NCBI RefSeq assembly: GCF_025558585.1
Contig: NZ_CP094723.1
Location: 1,550,001 to 1,614,000 of the forward strand
From: Staphylococcus sp. IVB6214
GTDB lineage: Bacteria; Bacillota; Bacilli; Staphylococcales; Staphylococcaceae
Direction of reading: 5' to 3'
DNA length: 64,000 nt
Shown here piece by piece: positions 41,267 to 51,522 of the stretch (positions within the stretch are counted from its first letter, which is position 1; each line of letters opens with the position of its first letter). Below the pieces are notes generated by a model. The model saw only the letters and a program-made list of their open reading frames with translations, was not told the DNA's origin and did not search any database. A program made the translations under genes and the position numbers.

Positions 41267-42512
41267 GCATACAATCTCCATAATCAAAGATACGCTTAGC
41301 TAACTTCTTAGCTTTTTCTATATGATAAAATATTTTTCTTGTTGGCAATTGTGAGAAAGTAAATTGTACTAAACCCTCCCTACTGCTCCAATTTTCAGGG
41401 TTTCCTACAATATCCCCTACTTTTTTTAGAAGATTCACACGAATAATCTCATTATCATCAGAAATATTTGGGTGATTAATCTGTTTTATTTCACCTAAAG
41501 GTGCTTTTAGAAATGCAATAGCAGATGTATGAGTTGGCTCAAATATATAGACATCTTGTACATCATTATTTAAATACATTGAAATATGTAACCCATATGG
41601 ATTTATACCATAAGAAGATTCAATTAAATCCATAATAGCATCGCCACCCGGTCTTGCAGCAACCTCAATGACAAATAAATCTTGCGCTTTCACTTTAACT
41701 TCAACATGTGCAACACCACGATCAATGCCAAGCGCTTTGCATGCATCTATTGCTAATTTATTAATATGTATATCGTTATAGAGGTGGCTAGGTACAACAT
41801 GCCCCATCTCTGTAAACCATGGCTTCGGTGACAAGTATTTTTCCGTTACTGTGATGACTTGATGGAAGTCTTTACCACATAATACTTCGACAGATACTTC
41901 ATCATCGCTTTCAACGTATTCTTCAATTAAAAATTCATTTTTCGACACTTTAAATACATCCGCATACTTCTCCATGACTTTTTGAGATTGTGAATACGCA
42001 TCTAAACATTCCTTTAGATTATTGGCTAAGTAGACACCACCACTACCACCAAAATCAACAGGTTTAATAATGACTGGAAATGAAAACTCTTTTGCTAATA
42101 ATTTTAATTGTGTCAAACTCTCAAACATTTTAGATTTTGCTGTTGATACACCATGTTGTATCAACAAATGTTTCATTTTATATTTATTACGACATGCTTC
42201 AACTACTTCTTGTTTTAAGTAAGGCAATCCATATGTTGCATTCAATTGATTCGCTACTTTTAAAGTCCAATCATTGAGTGGTACGATCGCTTTTGGTTCA
42301 TAACCTTTTGCTTTATATTCATCAATTTGGATTTTTAACATATCATAATTTAACGGATCAGCATCTAAACAAAAATCAAAATAAGCATTATAGTGATATT
42401 TAGCATTTTTGATTGCAGTCCAAACTTGAAAATCCCCTACCACTTTTCCACCTGCAAAAGATCTTTCACGTAAAAACTGTTCAGCGCCTAATAAAAGTAA
42501 ATATTCAGTCAT
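41259..42512 (-). CDS. ATP-grasp ligase, L-amino-acid ligase-like
   Basis: 417 residues from MTEYLLLLG, preceded by AGGTGG. The ATP-grasp core shows the lysine and glycine loop VIIKPVDFGGSGGVYLA, FLIEEYVESDDEVSVEV, the metal site FVIEVAARPGGD and the C-terminal GLHISMYLN. This combination is that of BacD/YwfE-type dipeptide ligases and carnosine synthases, which couple an amino acid to a second amino group through an acyl phosphate. It would be the first step of the cassette. Purine or carbamoyl-phosphate type ATP-grasp enzymes are unlikely because their other domains are absent. First gene of the operon. Confidence 0.82.
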   Translation of the reverse strand: MTEYLLLLGAEQFLRERSFAGGKVVGDFQVWTAIKNAKYHYNAYFDFCLDADPLNYDMLKIQIDEYKAKGYEPKAIVPLNDWTLKVANQLNATYGLPYLKQEVVEACRNKYKMKHLLIQHGVSTAKSKMFESLTQLKLLAKEFSFPVIIKPVDFGGSGGVYLANNLKECLDAYSQSQKVMEKYADVFKVSKNEFLIEEYVESDDEVSVEVLCGKDFHQVITVTEKYLSPKPWFTEMGHVVPSHLYNDIHINKLAIDACKALGIDRGVAHVEVKVKAQDLFVIEVAARPGGDAIMDLIESSYGINPYGLHISMYLNNDVQDVYIFEPTHTSAIAFLKAPLGEIKQINHPNISDDNEIIRVNLLKKVGDIVGNPENWSSREGLVQFTFSQLPTRKIFYHIEKAKKLAKRIFDYGDCMHD

Positions 42513-42521
42513 TTCAACCAC

Positions 42522-42638
42522 CTATTATATATTTTTTACAACTAAATATTAACATAAACATAAAATACATAAAAGTGTTTTCCAAAAATAATTCATCTAA
42601 GTCTTTTCAAATCAAATTAATGAAATCAAAATCCTCTG
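42522..42638. promoter_or_regulatory. AT-rich promoter region of the cassette
   Basis: Lies between the ATP-grasp start and the right repeat. It is very AT-rich and must contain the promoter of the four-gene operon; exact -35/-10 boxes are not clear. Confidence 0.35.
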
Positions 42639-42905
42639 AGAGATGCTGTTAAAATTTATAATGCTGTATATGACTTTGTAATGAAACATCCACAGATTCC
42701 ACATTCACGAAAAGTGACGCTATTGACTATCTTTTTAAATCGCTACACGAATATGATTAAGCGTGGTCAATACGCACCTGTTCGTTTCTTCGATCATACG
42801 AAAGAGACGTTGAAGGAAATCGTGCAACATACACATGCGACAGATGAGACAAAAACATTTATTAATTGTTTATTTAACGGAGATTACGATCAGTATCGTT
42901 CGTAA
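42639..42905 (+). pseudogene. 3' fragment of the glycosyltransferase gene
   Basis: Encodes residues 229-316 of the glycosyltransferase without its catalytic N-terminal part. The differences from the intact copy include one arginine-to-cysteine change (NRLF to NCLF). It is followed by a copy of the terminator. Best read as the remnant of an insertion by recombination. Confidence 0.88.
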
Positions 42906-42912
42906 TACAATG

Positions 42913-42959
42913 AATCCCCACTACGGTCAGACTATTTGACTGACATTGTGGGGATTTTT
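42913..42959 (+). terminator. Terminator, right copy
   Basis: Same hairpin as at 37774-37820. Confidence 0.8.
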
Positions 42960-43223
42960 AATCTTGTGAGTTTTAACAATTTTAGGCTTCATATGATCAT
43001 GAGTCGCAATTACATGAAATAATTTAATACGATCTTCTGGACCAAAAATGTGATCAAACACCTCAATTACTTTATCATATACATTTTGAAAATAAGCATT
43101 ATTAGTGTCTATTCCGTTATCTTCAATTGGGGATAGTTCATTTTCTAAATAGACATTATAAGTGTTTTCTAAACTGTTGAAATTAATATCTTTTATACTA
43201 TCTATATTATTTATATCAGGCAT
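42927..43223 (-). pseudogene. Truncated reading frame, possibly DUF3885-like, ending in the repeat
   Basis: 98 residues are read, but the last 20 or so (from KIVKTHKIKNP onward) are encoded by the repeat and its terminator. The true part is about the first 78 residues. YFQNVYDKVIEVFDHIFGPED resembles the start of DUF3885 proteins, usually about 200 residues. It was probably cut when the repeat arrived. The family call is tentative. Confidence 0.45.
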
Positions 43224-43538
43224 TACTAATACCTAATTTCATATAATCTTCACACTTTTACTTTGTATTGCTCCCTTTTTCCACTTTGATGTATCAATTT
43301 ATAGTAACATTCCCATATCCATTACCATGATCTTTTGTTATTTTCCATTCAGTTTAACGCCTTTAATTAAAAGTTAACCATTTCATTGGTTCAATTGACT
43401 AAACAAAGTTATACAGAATAAAAAGACGCCTCCCACAAGTTTAATTAACTTCTGGAAAACGTCTCAAAAGAATTATTATGACAAAATTATGTCATTAAAA
43501 ACTATTAATCATTGTTATAACAACGTTTAGAGACTATT
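43224..43538. other. Intergenic stretch before groEL
   Basis: No gene is seen. It contains the groEL terminator (43422-43465) and an AT-rich promoter-like stretch for the truncated frame. Confidence 0.4.
43422..43465 (-). terminator. Terminator of groES-groEL
   Basis: On the minus strand AGACG, an inner GAAGTT/AACTT stem and CGTCT form a hairpin followed by TTTTT. Confidence 0.75.
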
Positions 43539-45158
<1,620 letters not shown>

Positions 45159-45198
45159 TCATATTCACTCCAATATATTGTAAGTTTTACGCTATGAT

Positions 45199-45544
<346 letters not shown>

Positions 45545-45559
45545 CACATGTTTTATATT

Positions 45560-45576
45560 AATCAAACTTGGTCAAA
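45560..45576. promoter_or_regulatory. CtsR heptad repeat
   Basis: AATCAAA-CTT-GGTCAAA fits the tandem heptad RGTCAAA-NAN-RGTCAAA with small deviations. Dual HrcA/CtsR control of groESL is known for S. aureus. Confidence 0.65.
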
Positions 45577-45660
45577 ATATCAAGTAGAACGCTTTTAATA
45601 TTTGTTGAATGCGAGAGAATGCTTTAAAATGGTCTTGGAGTGAAAGGAGGTCTCACACAA

Positions 45661-46401
45661 ATGAATCGTATCATCGTATCGATTTTAACAATTATAATAT
45701 ACATAACTGCGCAGCTATCACCAAGAGTTGCCTTAATGGCTGGTTGGATTGATAAACAATCAGCAACTGCACAACTACAACAAGTGACATATATTCAAGT
45801 GATTGTCTTTATTGTCGCTGCCCTTTTGATTTTATTAATGCAGCCACTCATTAAAAATCCCTTCGCCTTTGAATTACAACGCAAAGAAGAAAAACGCTAC
45901 ATTATCGTCTGGATTTTAGTGGGGCTTGTCATCGTATTTATTGCACAGATTATCACCAATTTAATCAGTACACAACTTTTAGGAGTGAACCCAGCAAGTG
46001 AAAATACGATGCGCATTATGCGTATGGCACGTCAGATGCCTATATTGATTATCTTAATTGCCATTGTTGGTCCTTTACTTGAAGAGTTTGTCTTCCGTAA
46101 AGTGCTATTTGGTGAAATTTATAACGCAATCAAAGCCAGTCCTGCCATTAAATTTTTAATAGCTACAACTGTCAGTTCGACAATCTTCGCTGTGGCACAT
46201 GCAGATTTAACACATTTTGCTGTTTATTTTGTGATGGGGATCATCTTTTCTGGCTTTTATATTTATACGAAACGCTTGAGTGTTGCTATCGGTATCCATA
46301 TGGCACAAAATGCGCTCGTTGCGCTGATTCAATTTTCAATTCCAGAAGAAGTCATGCAAAAGGCGATCGAACAAGCTCAGTTTATCTTGTACTTCATATA
46401 A
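45661..46401 (+). CDS. mroQ: CPBP intramembrane protease MroQ
   Basis: 246 residues with about eight membrane segments. The CPBP/ABI motifs are GPLLEEFVFRKVLFG, AVAHADL and IGIHMAQNALVAL. In S. aureus MroQ cleaves or helps mature AIP precursors and affects agr. AAAGGAGG sets the start. Its position next to groES and near sdrH and agr matches S. aureus. Confidence 0.9.
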   Translation: MNRIIVSILTIIIYITAQLSPRVALMAGWIDKQSATAQLQQVTYIQVIVFIVAALLILLMQPLIKNPFAFELQRKEEKRYIIVWILVGLVIVFIAQIITNLISTQLLGVNPASENTMRIMRMARQMPILIILIAIVGPLLEEFVFRKVLFGEIYNAIKASPAIKFLIATTVSSTIFAVAHADLTHFAVYFVMGIIFSGFYIYTKRLSVAIGIHMAQNALVALIQFSIPEEVMQKAIEQAQFILYFI

Positions 46402-46429
46402 CAACAGACAAATAAGTTGAAACATAAAT

Positions 46430-46478
46430 AATCCTGCTTGCAGGGAACCAATATACGGTATCCCACAAGCAGGATTTT
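46430..46478 (+). terminator. Terminator of mroQ
   Basis: AATCCTGCTTG and CAAGCAGGATT form the outer stem, with GGGA/TCCC inside, then TTT. Confidence 0.7.
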
Positions 46479-46633
46479 CTGCAGAACTGACATGATTGCG
46501 ACAAAATCAAAAGTCATTTTCTCACTGCCCATGTTCTAATCAAATTCTAAACGCTTCTTACACAATCTCGTGATGCTAGTGTTCAAAAAACAGGGCTTTC
46601 GACAAAACGTCGCAATTCCCCAAAATAAAAAAT

Positions 46634-47650
46634 CTATTTTGAGAAGTCGAGTACTTTACGTCCTTGGATTGTTCCTTTTTCCATTTCTTCAAATACTTTC
46701 GGTGCTTCATCAACTGATACTTTTTCAACGACTGGTACGACAAGGCCTTGCGCACCAAATGCAAATGCTTCTTCTAAGTCTTTACGTGTGCCAACAAGAG
46801 ATCCAACAACACGGATACCGTCAAGCACTGTTTTAACGATACTTAATTCCATATATTCAGATGGCAAACCAACCGCTACAACTGTACCACCTGCACGCAC
46901 ACTGTCAATCGCTTGGTTAAATGCTACTTTAGAAACAGCTGTTACAACGACACCGTGACATCCACCCGTTTTTTCTTGAATGTATGCACCGACATCTTCT
47001 ACTTCTTTACCATTTACAATTAAGTCCGCACCGACTTCTTTTGCCAATTCAAGTTTGTCATGATTAATATCAACAGCAACAACTTGAGCGTTGAATACTT
47101 TTTTTGCATACTGAACTGCCAAGTTTCCTAGACCACCTGCACCGTATACAGCAATCCATTGACCTGGTGCTGCACCTGCTTCTTTAATTGCTTTATAAGT
47201 GGTAACCCCCGCACATGTAATAGATGATGCTTGTGCTGAATCTAAACCGTCTGGTACTTTAACCGCATAGTCAGCAGTCACAACGGCATATTCACTCATG
47301 CCACCATCGACACTATATCCAGCGTTTTTAACACTACGACATAATGTTTCACGACCGGTTGTACAATATTCACAATGTCCACATCCTTCAAAAAACCATG
47401 CAATTGATACACGATCCCCAACTTTAAGTGATGTCACACCTTCACCGATTTCTTCAACAACACCAATACCTTCATGTCCTAAAATACGGCCTGGTACTGC
47501 ACCAAAGTCACCATGTGCAACGTGTAAGTCTGTATGACAAACACCACAGCAATCTACTTTTACAAGCGCTTCACCATGACCAATTGTTGGCATGTCATGT
47601 TCTACTACTTCTACTCCAGTACTTTCTTGATTTACAACAACTGCTTTCAT
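46634..47650 (-). CDS. adh: Zinc-dependent alcohol dehydrogenase
   Basis: 338 residues of the AdhP type. Catalytic zinc ligands are in CGVCHTDLH and GHEGIG; the structural zinc has four cysteines in [18 protein letters not shown] binding is at GAGGLGNLA. The start follows GGAGG. It reduces acetaldehyde to ethanol and regenerates NAD when oxygen is low; a Rex operator upstream supports this. Confidence 0.95.
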   Translation of the reverse strand: MKAVVVNQESTGVEVVEHDMPTIGHGEALVKVDCCGVCHTDLHVAHGDFGAVPGRILGHEGIGVVEEIGEGVTSLKVGDRVSIAWFFEGCGHCEYCTTGRETLCRSVKNAGYSVDGGMSEYAVVTADYAVKVPDGLDSAQASSITCAGVTTYKAIKEAGAAPGQWIAVYGAGGLGNLAVQYAKKVFNAQVVAVDINHDKLELAKEVGADLIVNGKEVEDVGAYIQEKTGGCHGVVVTAVSKVAFNQAIDSVRAGGTVVAVGLPSEYMELSIVKTVLDGIRVVGSLVGTRKDLEEAFAFGAQGLVVPVVEKVSVDEAPKVFEEMEKGTIQGRKVLDFSK

Positions 47651-47703
47651 ATTCATTACCTCCATCAATTCAACTTTTATACTTACTTTTCTTTACAACT
47701 ATA

Positions 47704-47721
47704 TTGTGATTTATTTCACAA
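47704..47721. promoter_or_regulatory. Rex operator of adh
   Basis: TTGTGATTTATTTCACAA matches the Rex consensus TTGTGAANNNNTTCACAA except for one base. It lies about 55 bases before the adh start. The rex gene is also in this window. Confidence 0.85.
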
Positions 47722-47933
47722 AGTTTGTCAAGCACATTTATACTACTTTCACGTTGTAAATCATGCATCTTTATACTAAAAAAAGTAAAATTGTTAAAAC
47801 GTAAATTTAAAGATGATAGCTAGATTGTCTAAAGAATAATGACTGAAATTTAAGCCCATTTATACTATATATATGCACTATGACTTTAATATAATTACTA
47901 GTTAATTTGATTATATATATTGCTAATAATCCA

Positions 47934-47964
47934 TTGACCCTTACGTAACGTCATACTTTATAGT
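47934..47964 (+). promoter_or_regulatory. Long-spacer promoter of the MerR-type gene
   Basis: -35 TTGACC and -10 TATAGT are 19 bases apart, as in promoters activated by MerR proteins. The spacer has the palindrome TTACGTAA. It lies 24 bases before the MerR gene, which suggests self-activation. Confidence 0.55.
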
Positions 47965-47987
47965 TGTAATTGAAGGAGGGAAAAGAC

Positions 47988-48740
47988 ATGGCTATGACAG
48001 TAAAAGAAGTCGCAAATTTGGTTGGTATTAGCATACGAACACTGCATCACTACAATAAAATCGGCTTGTTAATTCCTGAAGAAATAACAGATGCCGGATA
48101 CAGACTCTATTCAGAACAAAATCTGAAAACACTCCAACAGATACTATTTTTTAAAGAAATTGGATTCACGTTAAAAGAGATTAAAAATATTTTAAGCAAT
48201 CCTTCTTTTGATCGATATGAAGCTTTGATTTTACAGAGAAAAATGCTTGTCGAGAAACGGCATCATATTGATAACATGATTGAAACCGTAGATAAGACTA
48301 TTGAACATATGATAGGAGGAAGTCAAATGACAAATAAAGAAAGATTTTATGGATTAAATATGCAATTTAATCCATATGAAGAAGAGGCACGTCGTCGTTG
48401 GGGAGACGAAGCTGTTAATGAGACAAATGCCAAGCTTAGTAGCATGTCAAAAGATAAACAACAGGATGTGTCAGAGAAGTGGGATATGATTTTCATGCAG
48501 CTTGCTAGCCTTCGTAACCAATCTCCTGAATCTCCAAAAGTACAGAAAGTCATTAAAGAATGGTACCGTTTTTTAAATAACAACTTCAGACACTACTCAT
48601 TGGAGGCGTTTCAAGGATTGAGTCAGCTCTATATTCAAGATGAACGCTTTACAAATAATATTGATCAATATGGAGAAGGGTTAGCTCATTTCATGAGTGA
48701 AGCAATGACCATCTTTACTCAAAAATCAAAAGCGGACTAG
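47988..48740 (+). CDS. TipA-like MerR family regulator
   Basis: 250 residues: N-terminal MerR winged helix (VKEVANLVGISIRTLHHYNKIGLL), a coiled-coil dimer helix (around residues 75-105) and a C-terminal TipAS ligand-binding domain. This kind of protein is known to sense antibiotics such as thiopeptides. GGAGGG precedes the ATG. The target genes are unknown; no partner gene is in the same unit. Confidence 0.9.
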   Translation: MAMTVKEVANLVGISIRTLHHYNKIGLLIPEEITDAGYRLYSEQNLKTLQQILFFKEIGFTLKEIKNILSNPSFDRYEALILQRKMLVEKRHHIDNMIETVDKTIEHMIGGSQMTNKERFYGLNMQFNPYEEEARRRWGDEAVNETNAKLSSMSKDKQQDVSEKWDMIFMQLASLRNQSPESPKVQKVIKEWYRFLNNNFRHYSLEAFQGLSQLYIQDERFTNNIDQYGEGLAHFMSEAMTIFTQKSKAD

Positions 48741-48754
48741 AACAAAAAATTTTA

Positions 48755-48840
48755 ACTTTAGACACCTACTGCCATTACACTTATCTCTCCATCTTAAAAA
48801 CGAGGAGCTGAGCACGGTAGTTCAGCCCCTTCCTTCTGTA
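48755..48840. repeat. Dispersed intergenic repeat, copy 2
   Basis: Resembles 13010-13083, sharing TGNCATTACACTTAT and the order of blocks. It contains an imperfect hairpin GAGGAGCTGA/TTCAGCCCCTTC. Confidence 0.45.
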
Positions 48841-48876
48841 TTACTTCTAGTCCCCTACAACCAATTAACTTATTTT

Positions 48877-49860
48877 TTATAAACTTTTTCGATTAAACAA
48901 GAAATATATGACGCTAGAAAACACAATACCTAATGCACAAAAAATTAACCAGTTGAAAGAACGCTTCTTTTCTTTACTCGTGTCCTTATCTTCACCTTTA
49001 TCACTTCTTACTTCACGATATGTTTGTTTTTGCTCGATTTGTTGCTCTTTATCTTCATGCTGACTAGAAGCCGTTGCTTTCTTTGATGCACGCTTTAAAT
49101 CTGGCATTGTACCAAATTCTTCTGTGATAAGGCCTAGCACTTGTTTATCAAGATTTTTATAGTAATCTTTCGTTGCGAGCGGACGAAAAGATTGATAACG
49201 GAAATAATCCGAATCTTGTTGTAATTGATTTAAAAATTGATTGTCTTTGAAGTAATCTTTTTGCGCCAGTGCTCGAATGGCTTTATCATTTCCATCATCT
49301 GTATACTGTCGGTAACGCTCCAATGCAAGCGGATTATATTTAAAGCTACTATTCAATCCTGAAACTGCAGAGGGTGCCATGTTTGAATTCACTTCATGAT
49401 TTTGCTGCCAATCTGAATGTTGGGTTGATGTATGTGATTCGCTACTCTGATCTTGTTCTTTCGCTGAGTTGTTGATTGTACTTTGCTCTTTTTCATGATT
49501 CTCAGATTGTTTTGGCGGTTCTGGTGATGTCTCAGAAGGCGAATCGGTTTGTTCAGTCGTGTTCCCTTCTGGTTTCGACTCTATATCAGTTGGTGGTGTT
49601 TCTGTCTGATCTTGATGATCATCTTCTTGTGGTGCCGGTTCTCCCGATTCTTCATCAGAAGGTTCAACCGCTTCACCTGTATCAATATTTGGTGAATTTG
49701 GCTCTAATTGGGATTCATTTTGTTGGGTATCATCTGTTTGGTGCGACTCATGTTCTGTTACTTCGTCTATTTGTGTCTCAGCATTGGTATATGATGCCCC
49801 TATCATAATGATAGATGCAATACTTGCAAACATGTATTTTTTTAAAAATTGTTGGGACAT
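48877..49860 (-). CDS. sdrH: SdrH-like membrane-anchored surface protein
   Basis: 327 residues from MSQQFLKK, set by AAAGGA nine bases upstream. A signal peptide ends near ASYTNAE. A long low-complexity acidic part (about residues 25-165) rich in E, S, P, Q and T replaces the SD or PN repeats of S. aureus SdrH. A folded part (FKYNPLALERYRQY, DYFRYQSFRPLATKDYYKN, VLGLITEEFGTMPDLK) matches SdrH. One C-terminal membrane segment ends in NRKSL; there is no LPXTG. Location beside agr agrees with S. aureus. Confidence 0.85.
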   Translation of the reverse strand: MSQQFLKKYMFASIASIIMIGASYTNAETQIDEVTEHESHQTDDTQQNESQLEPNSPNIDTGEAVEPSDEESGEPAPQEDDHQDQTETPPTDIESKPEGNTTEQTDSPSETSPEPPKQSENHEKEQSTINNSAKEQDQSSESHTSTQHSDWQQNHEVNSNMAPSAVSGLNSSFKYNPLALERYRQYTDDGNDKAIRALAQKDYFKDNQFLNQLQQDSDYFRYQSFRPLATKDYYKNLDKQVLGLITEEFGTMPDLKRASKKATASSQHEDKEQQIEQKQTYREVRSDKGEDKDTSKEKKRSFNWLIFCALGIVFSSVIYFLFNRKSL

Positions 49861-50070
49861 CTTTAACATTCCTTTCAAAAATTAGAAATAAAACATGACA
49901 TGATTGATTTGACTATCGTTATTTTCCTGTTCATTGCCTATCACATTATAATTGTTTTTTGGCATAAATACTATTTGTTTTTATTGATATGAAATAAGTG
50001 TCGCTTTGCTTTGATAATTGTCCGATTATTTAGTAAACTTCCAGTATACGTTCTCGATAGGAGTGTTTTG

Positions 50071-50868
50071 ATGAAAGTACAACTATTACAATTAGAGATT
50101 GCACCGGGTGATGTTACTGCAAACGAACAAAAAATAACTGAAATCTTTTCGGATTCTATTGATTCAGATACTGACGTAGTTGTCCTACCCGAAATGTGGA
50201 ATAACGGATATGCTTTGGCAGAACTTGAACGAAAAGCAGACCAACAACTAACACGGACACACCCTTTTTTACAACAGTTAGCAACACAGTATGATGTTGA
50301 CATTGTAGCAGGATCTGTCTCCAATCATGATGTCGGAGGACTGTATAATACAGCGCTCACAGTCAGTCGTTCTGGAACTGTGCTATACAATTACAACAAA
50401 GTCCACCTTGTGCCAATGTTAGATGAACCAACTTATTTAACTGCTGGCGATAACGTCCCATATACGTTCAACTTATCAGATGATACACCTGTTTCACAAA
50501 TCATTTGTTACGACTTACGGTTTCCAGAGTTGTCACGCTTTCCTGCTGCCGAAGGTGCTAAAGTTATTTTTTACGTTGCACAATGGCCGGCAGTACGTTT
50601 GAATCATTGGCGTCAATTATTACAAGCACGCGCCATTGAAAATGATATGTACGTCGTTGCCGTTAATAGTTGTGGTTCGGATGGTCAAACCACTTATGCT
50701 GGGCATTCAATGGTGATTGACCCAAACGGTGACATCATTGCTGAAGCACAAGAAGATGAAACGGTATGTACAGCCATACTCGACATATCAACTGTTGATG
50801 CTCAACGTCAAGCAATCCCAGTTTTTGATAATATGAGACCTGACGTCTATCGCTACGTCAAAAAGTAA
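50071..50868 (+). CDS. Carbon-nitrogen hydrolase (nitrilase family)
   Basis: 265 residues with the nitrilase triad: Glu in VVVLPEMWNNGY, Lys in YNKVHLVPM, Cys in QIICYDLRFPE. It most resembles omega-amidases (NIT2-type). The ATG has TAGGAG upstream. It is convergent with RNAIII, the same neighbourhood as in S. aureus. Substrate not fixed. Confidence 0.9.
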   Translation: MKVQLLQLEIAPGDVTANEQKITEIFSDSIDSDTDVVVLPEMWNNGYALAELERKADQQLTRTHPFLQQLATQYDVDIVAGSVSNHDVGGLYNTALTVSRSGTVLYNYNKVHLVPMLDEPTYLTAGDNVPYTFNLSDDTPVSQIICYDLRFPELSRFPAAEGAKVIFYVAQWPAVRLNHWRQLLQARAIENDMYVVAVNSCGSDGQTTYAGHSMVIDPNGDIIAEAQEDETVCTAILDISTVDAQRQAIPVFDNMRPDVYRYVKK

Positions 50869-50872
50869 ATGT

Positions 50873-51318
50873 TAAAAAAAGCAGACAAGCTTGGGAGAGA
50901 CTTGTCTGCTTTCTATCGTACTAAGGGAATGTAATGAATTTCAAAGATTACCATCCCTTCATTTGTATGGTTGGGAAGTTTGAACATATGAAAACGATGT
51001 TACTAAGGATTCATCGAATTAAAATATAAAAATTGGGGTTTTATATTTTAATGATGCGTACTTGTTTTGATAATCTTCATTAAGTTTGGCTTACTTCGTA
51101 AATTTTTGTACAGTGTCAGCAATAAGTTTTACAAATTCAACGATTGTACCTACGATATCTGCTACCATTATTGCCACCTCCTAGTTACAATTTTTTAAAC
51201 GAAATGTTCTTTCTAACCTTCATGTGTACACTGAGCGAAGAATACAACATAAGGGTGAATCAGCTTTAGCCATTCTTACACAAAACAATTATGTATTGAT
51301 TTGATGACTAAAGTGATG
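50873..51318 (-). ncRNA. rnaIII: RNAIII, effector of agr
   Basis: Regulatory RNA that carries hld and acts on virulence mRNAs by antisense pairing. The 3' end is set by the hairpin AGCAGACAAG/CTTGTCTGCT (50880-50910) plus T run. Its loop shows CUCUCCC on the RNA strand, and other C-rich stretches (ACTTCCCAACC near 50975, ATTCCCTTAG near 50930) fit the UCCC loops that pair with ribosome sites. The 5' end near 51318 is inferred from the P3 -10 box; the length of about 450 bases is therefore an estimate. Confidence 0.78.
51091..51168 (-). CDS. hld: Delta-haemolysin
   Basis: Peptide of 25 residues, beginning MVADIVGTIVEF and ending TVQKFTK. Amphipathic helix with alternating hydrophobic and charged residues, close to S. 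epidermidis delta-toxin. It has AGGAGG before the ATG. Lyses membranes and aids spreading. It lies inside RNAIII, divergent from agrB, as expected. Confidence 0.93.
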   Translation of the reverse strand: MVADIVGTIVEFVKLIADTVQKFTK

Positions 51319-51321
51319 TTG

Positions 51322-51393
51322 GTTATATTACATCATGATTTTCGACTGTTGTGTTAAATATTGCGTAAATGGTGGTTCTGGGTGCTTAACTGT
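51322..51393 (-). promoter_or_regulatory. agr P3 promoter and AgrA site
   Basis: On the minus strand an AgrA box ACAGTTAAG (51385-51393) lies 61-63 bases before TGTAATAT, a possible extended -10 (51325-51330). This is the same spacing as at P2. The second AgrA half-site is poor. Confidence 0.5.
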
Positions 51394-51434
51394 TCTGTTT
51401 ATGTGCTAAAATGAATGTATCAAATCATATTTTG

Positions 51435-51501
51435 ACAGTTAGGCATTGAAATGTAACAGTTAGGCAAAAAGCGACTTTCGTGAAACATTATCATCTATAA
51501 T
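51435..51501 (+). promoter_or_regulatory. agr P2 promoter with two AgrA boxes
   Basis: ACAGTTAGGCA occurs twice, at 51435 and 51456, two helical turns apart, followed by -10 TATAAT at 51496-51501. A good -35 is absent, as usual for AgrA-dependent promoters. Confidence 0.8.
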
Positions 51502-51522
51502 ATGGAGCGAGGAGGAAAGCTC

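Larger units (their letters stand above)
42639..42986 (+). repeat. Right copy of the 348-bp direct repeat
   Basis: Matches 37500-37847 with four visible base differences over 348 bases. The junctions are sharp at both ends. Confidence 0.95.
47651..47987. other. Divergent adh/MerR intergenic region
   Basis: No gene is seen. It holds the Rex operator of adh and the promoter of the MerR gene; the rest is AT-rich. Confidence 0.6.

Noticed and set aside
37870..42512. The four-gene cassette as an anti-phage defence system
   Set aside because: There is no nuclease, effector, sensor or toxin; ligase, exporter and methyltransferase fit metabolism better.
42681..42905. A separate 74-residue gene starting MKHPQIPHSRK
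   Set aside because: It is identical in frame to the end of the glycosyltransferase and has no ribosome site; it is the repeat fragment.
37500..42986. Repeats as att sites of a genomic island
   Set aside because: 348 bases is far longer than a usual att core, and no integrase or excisionase gene lies between the copies.
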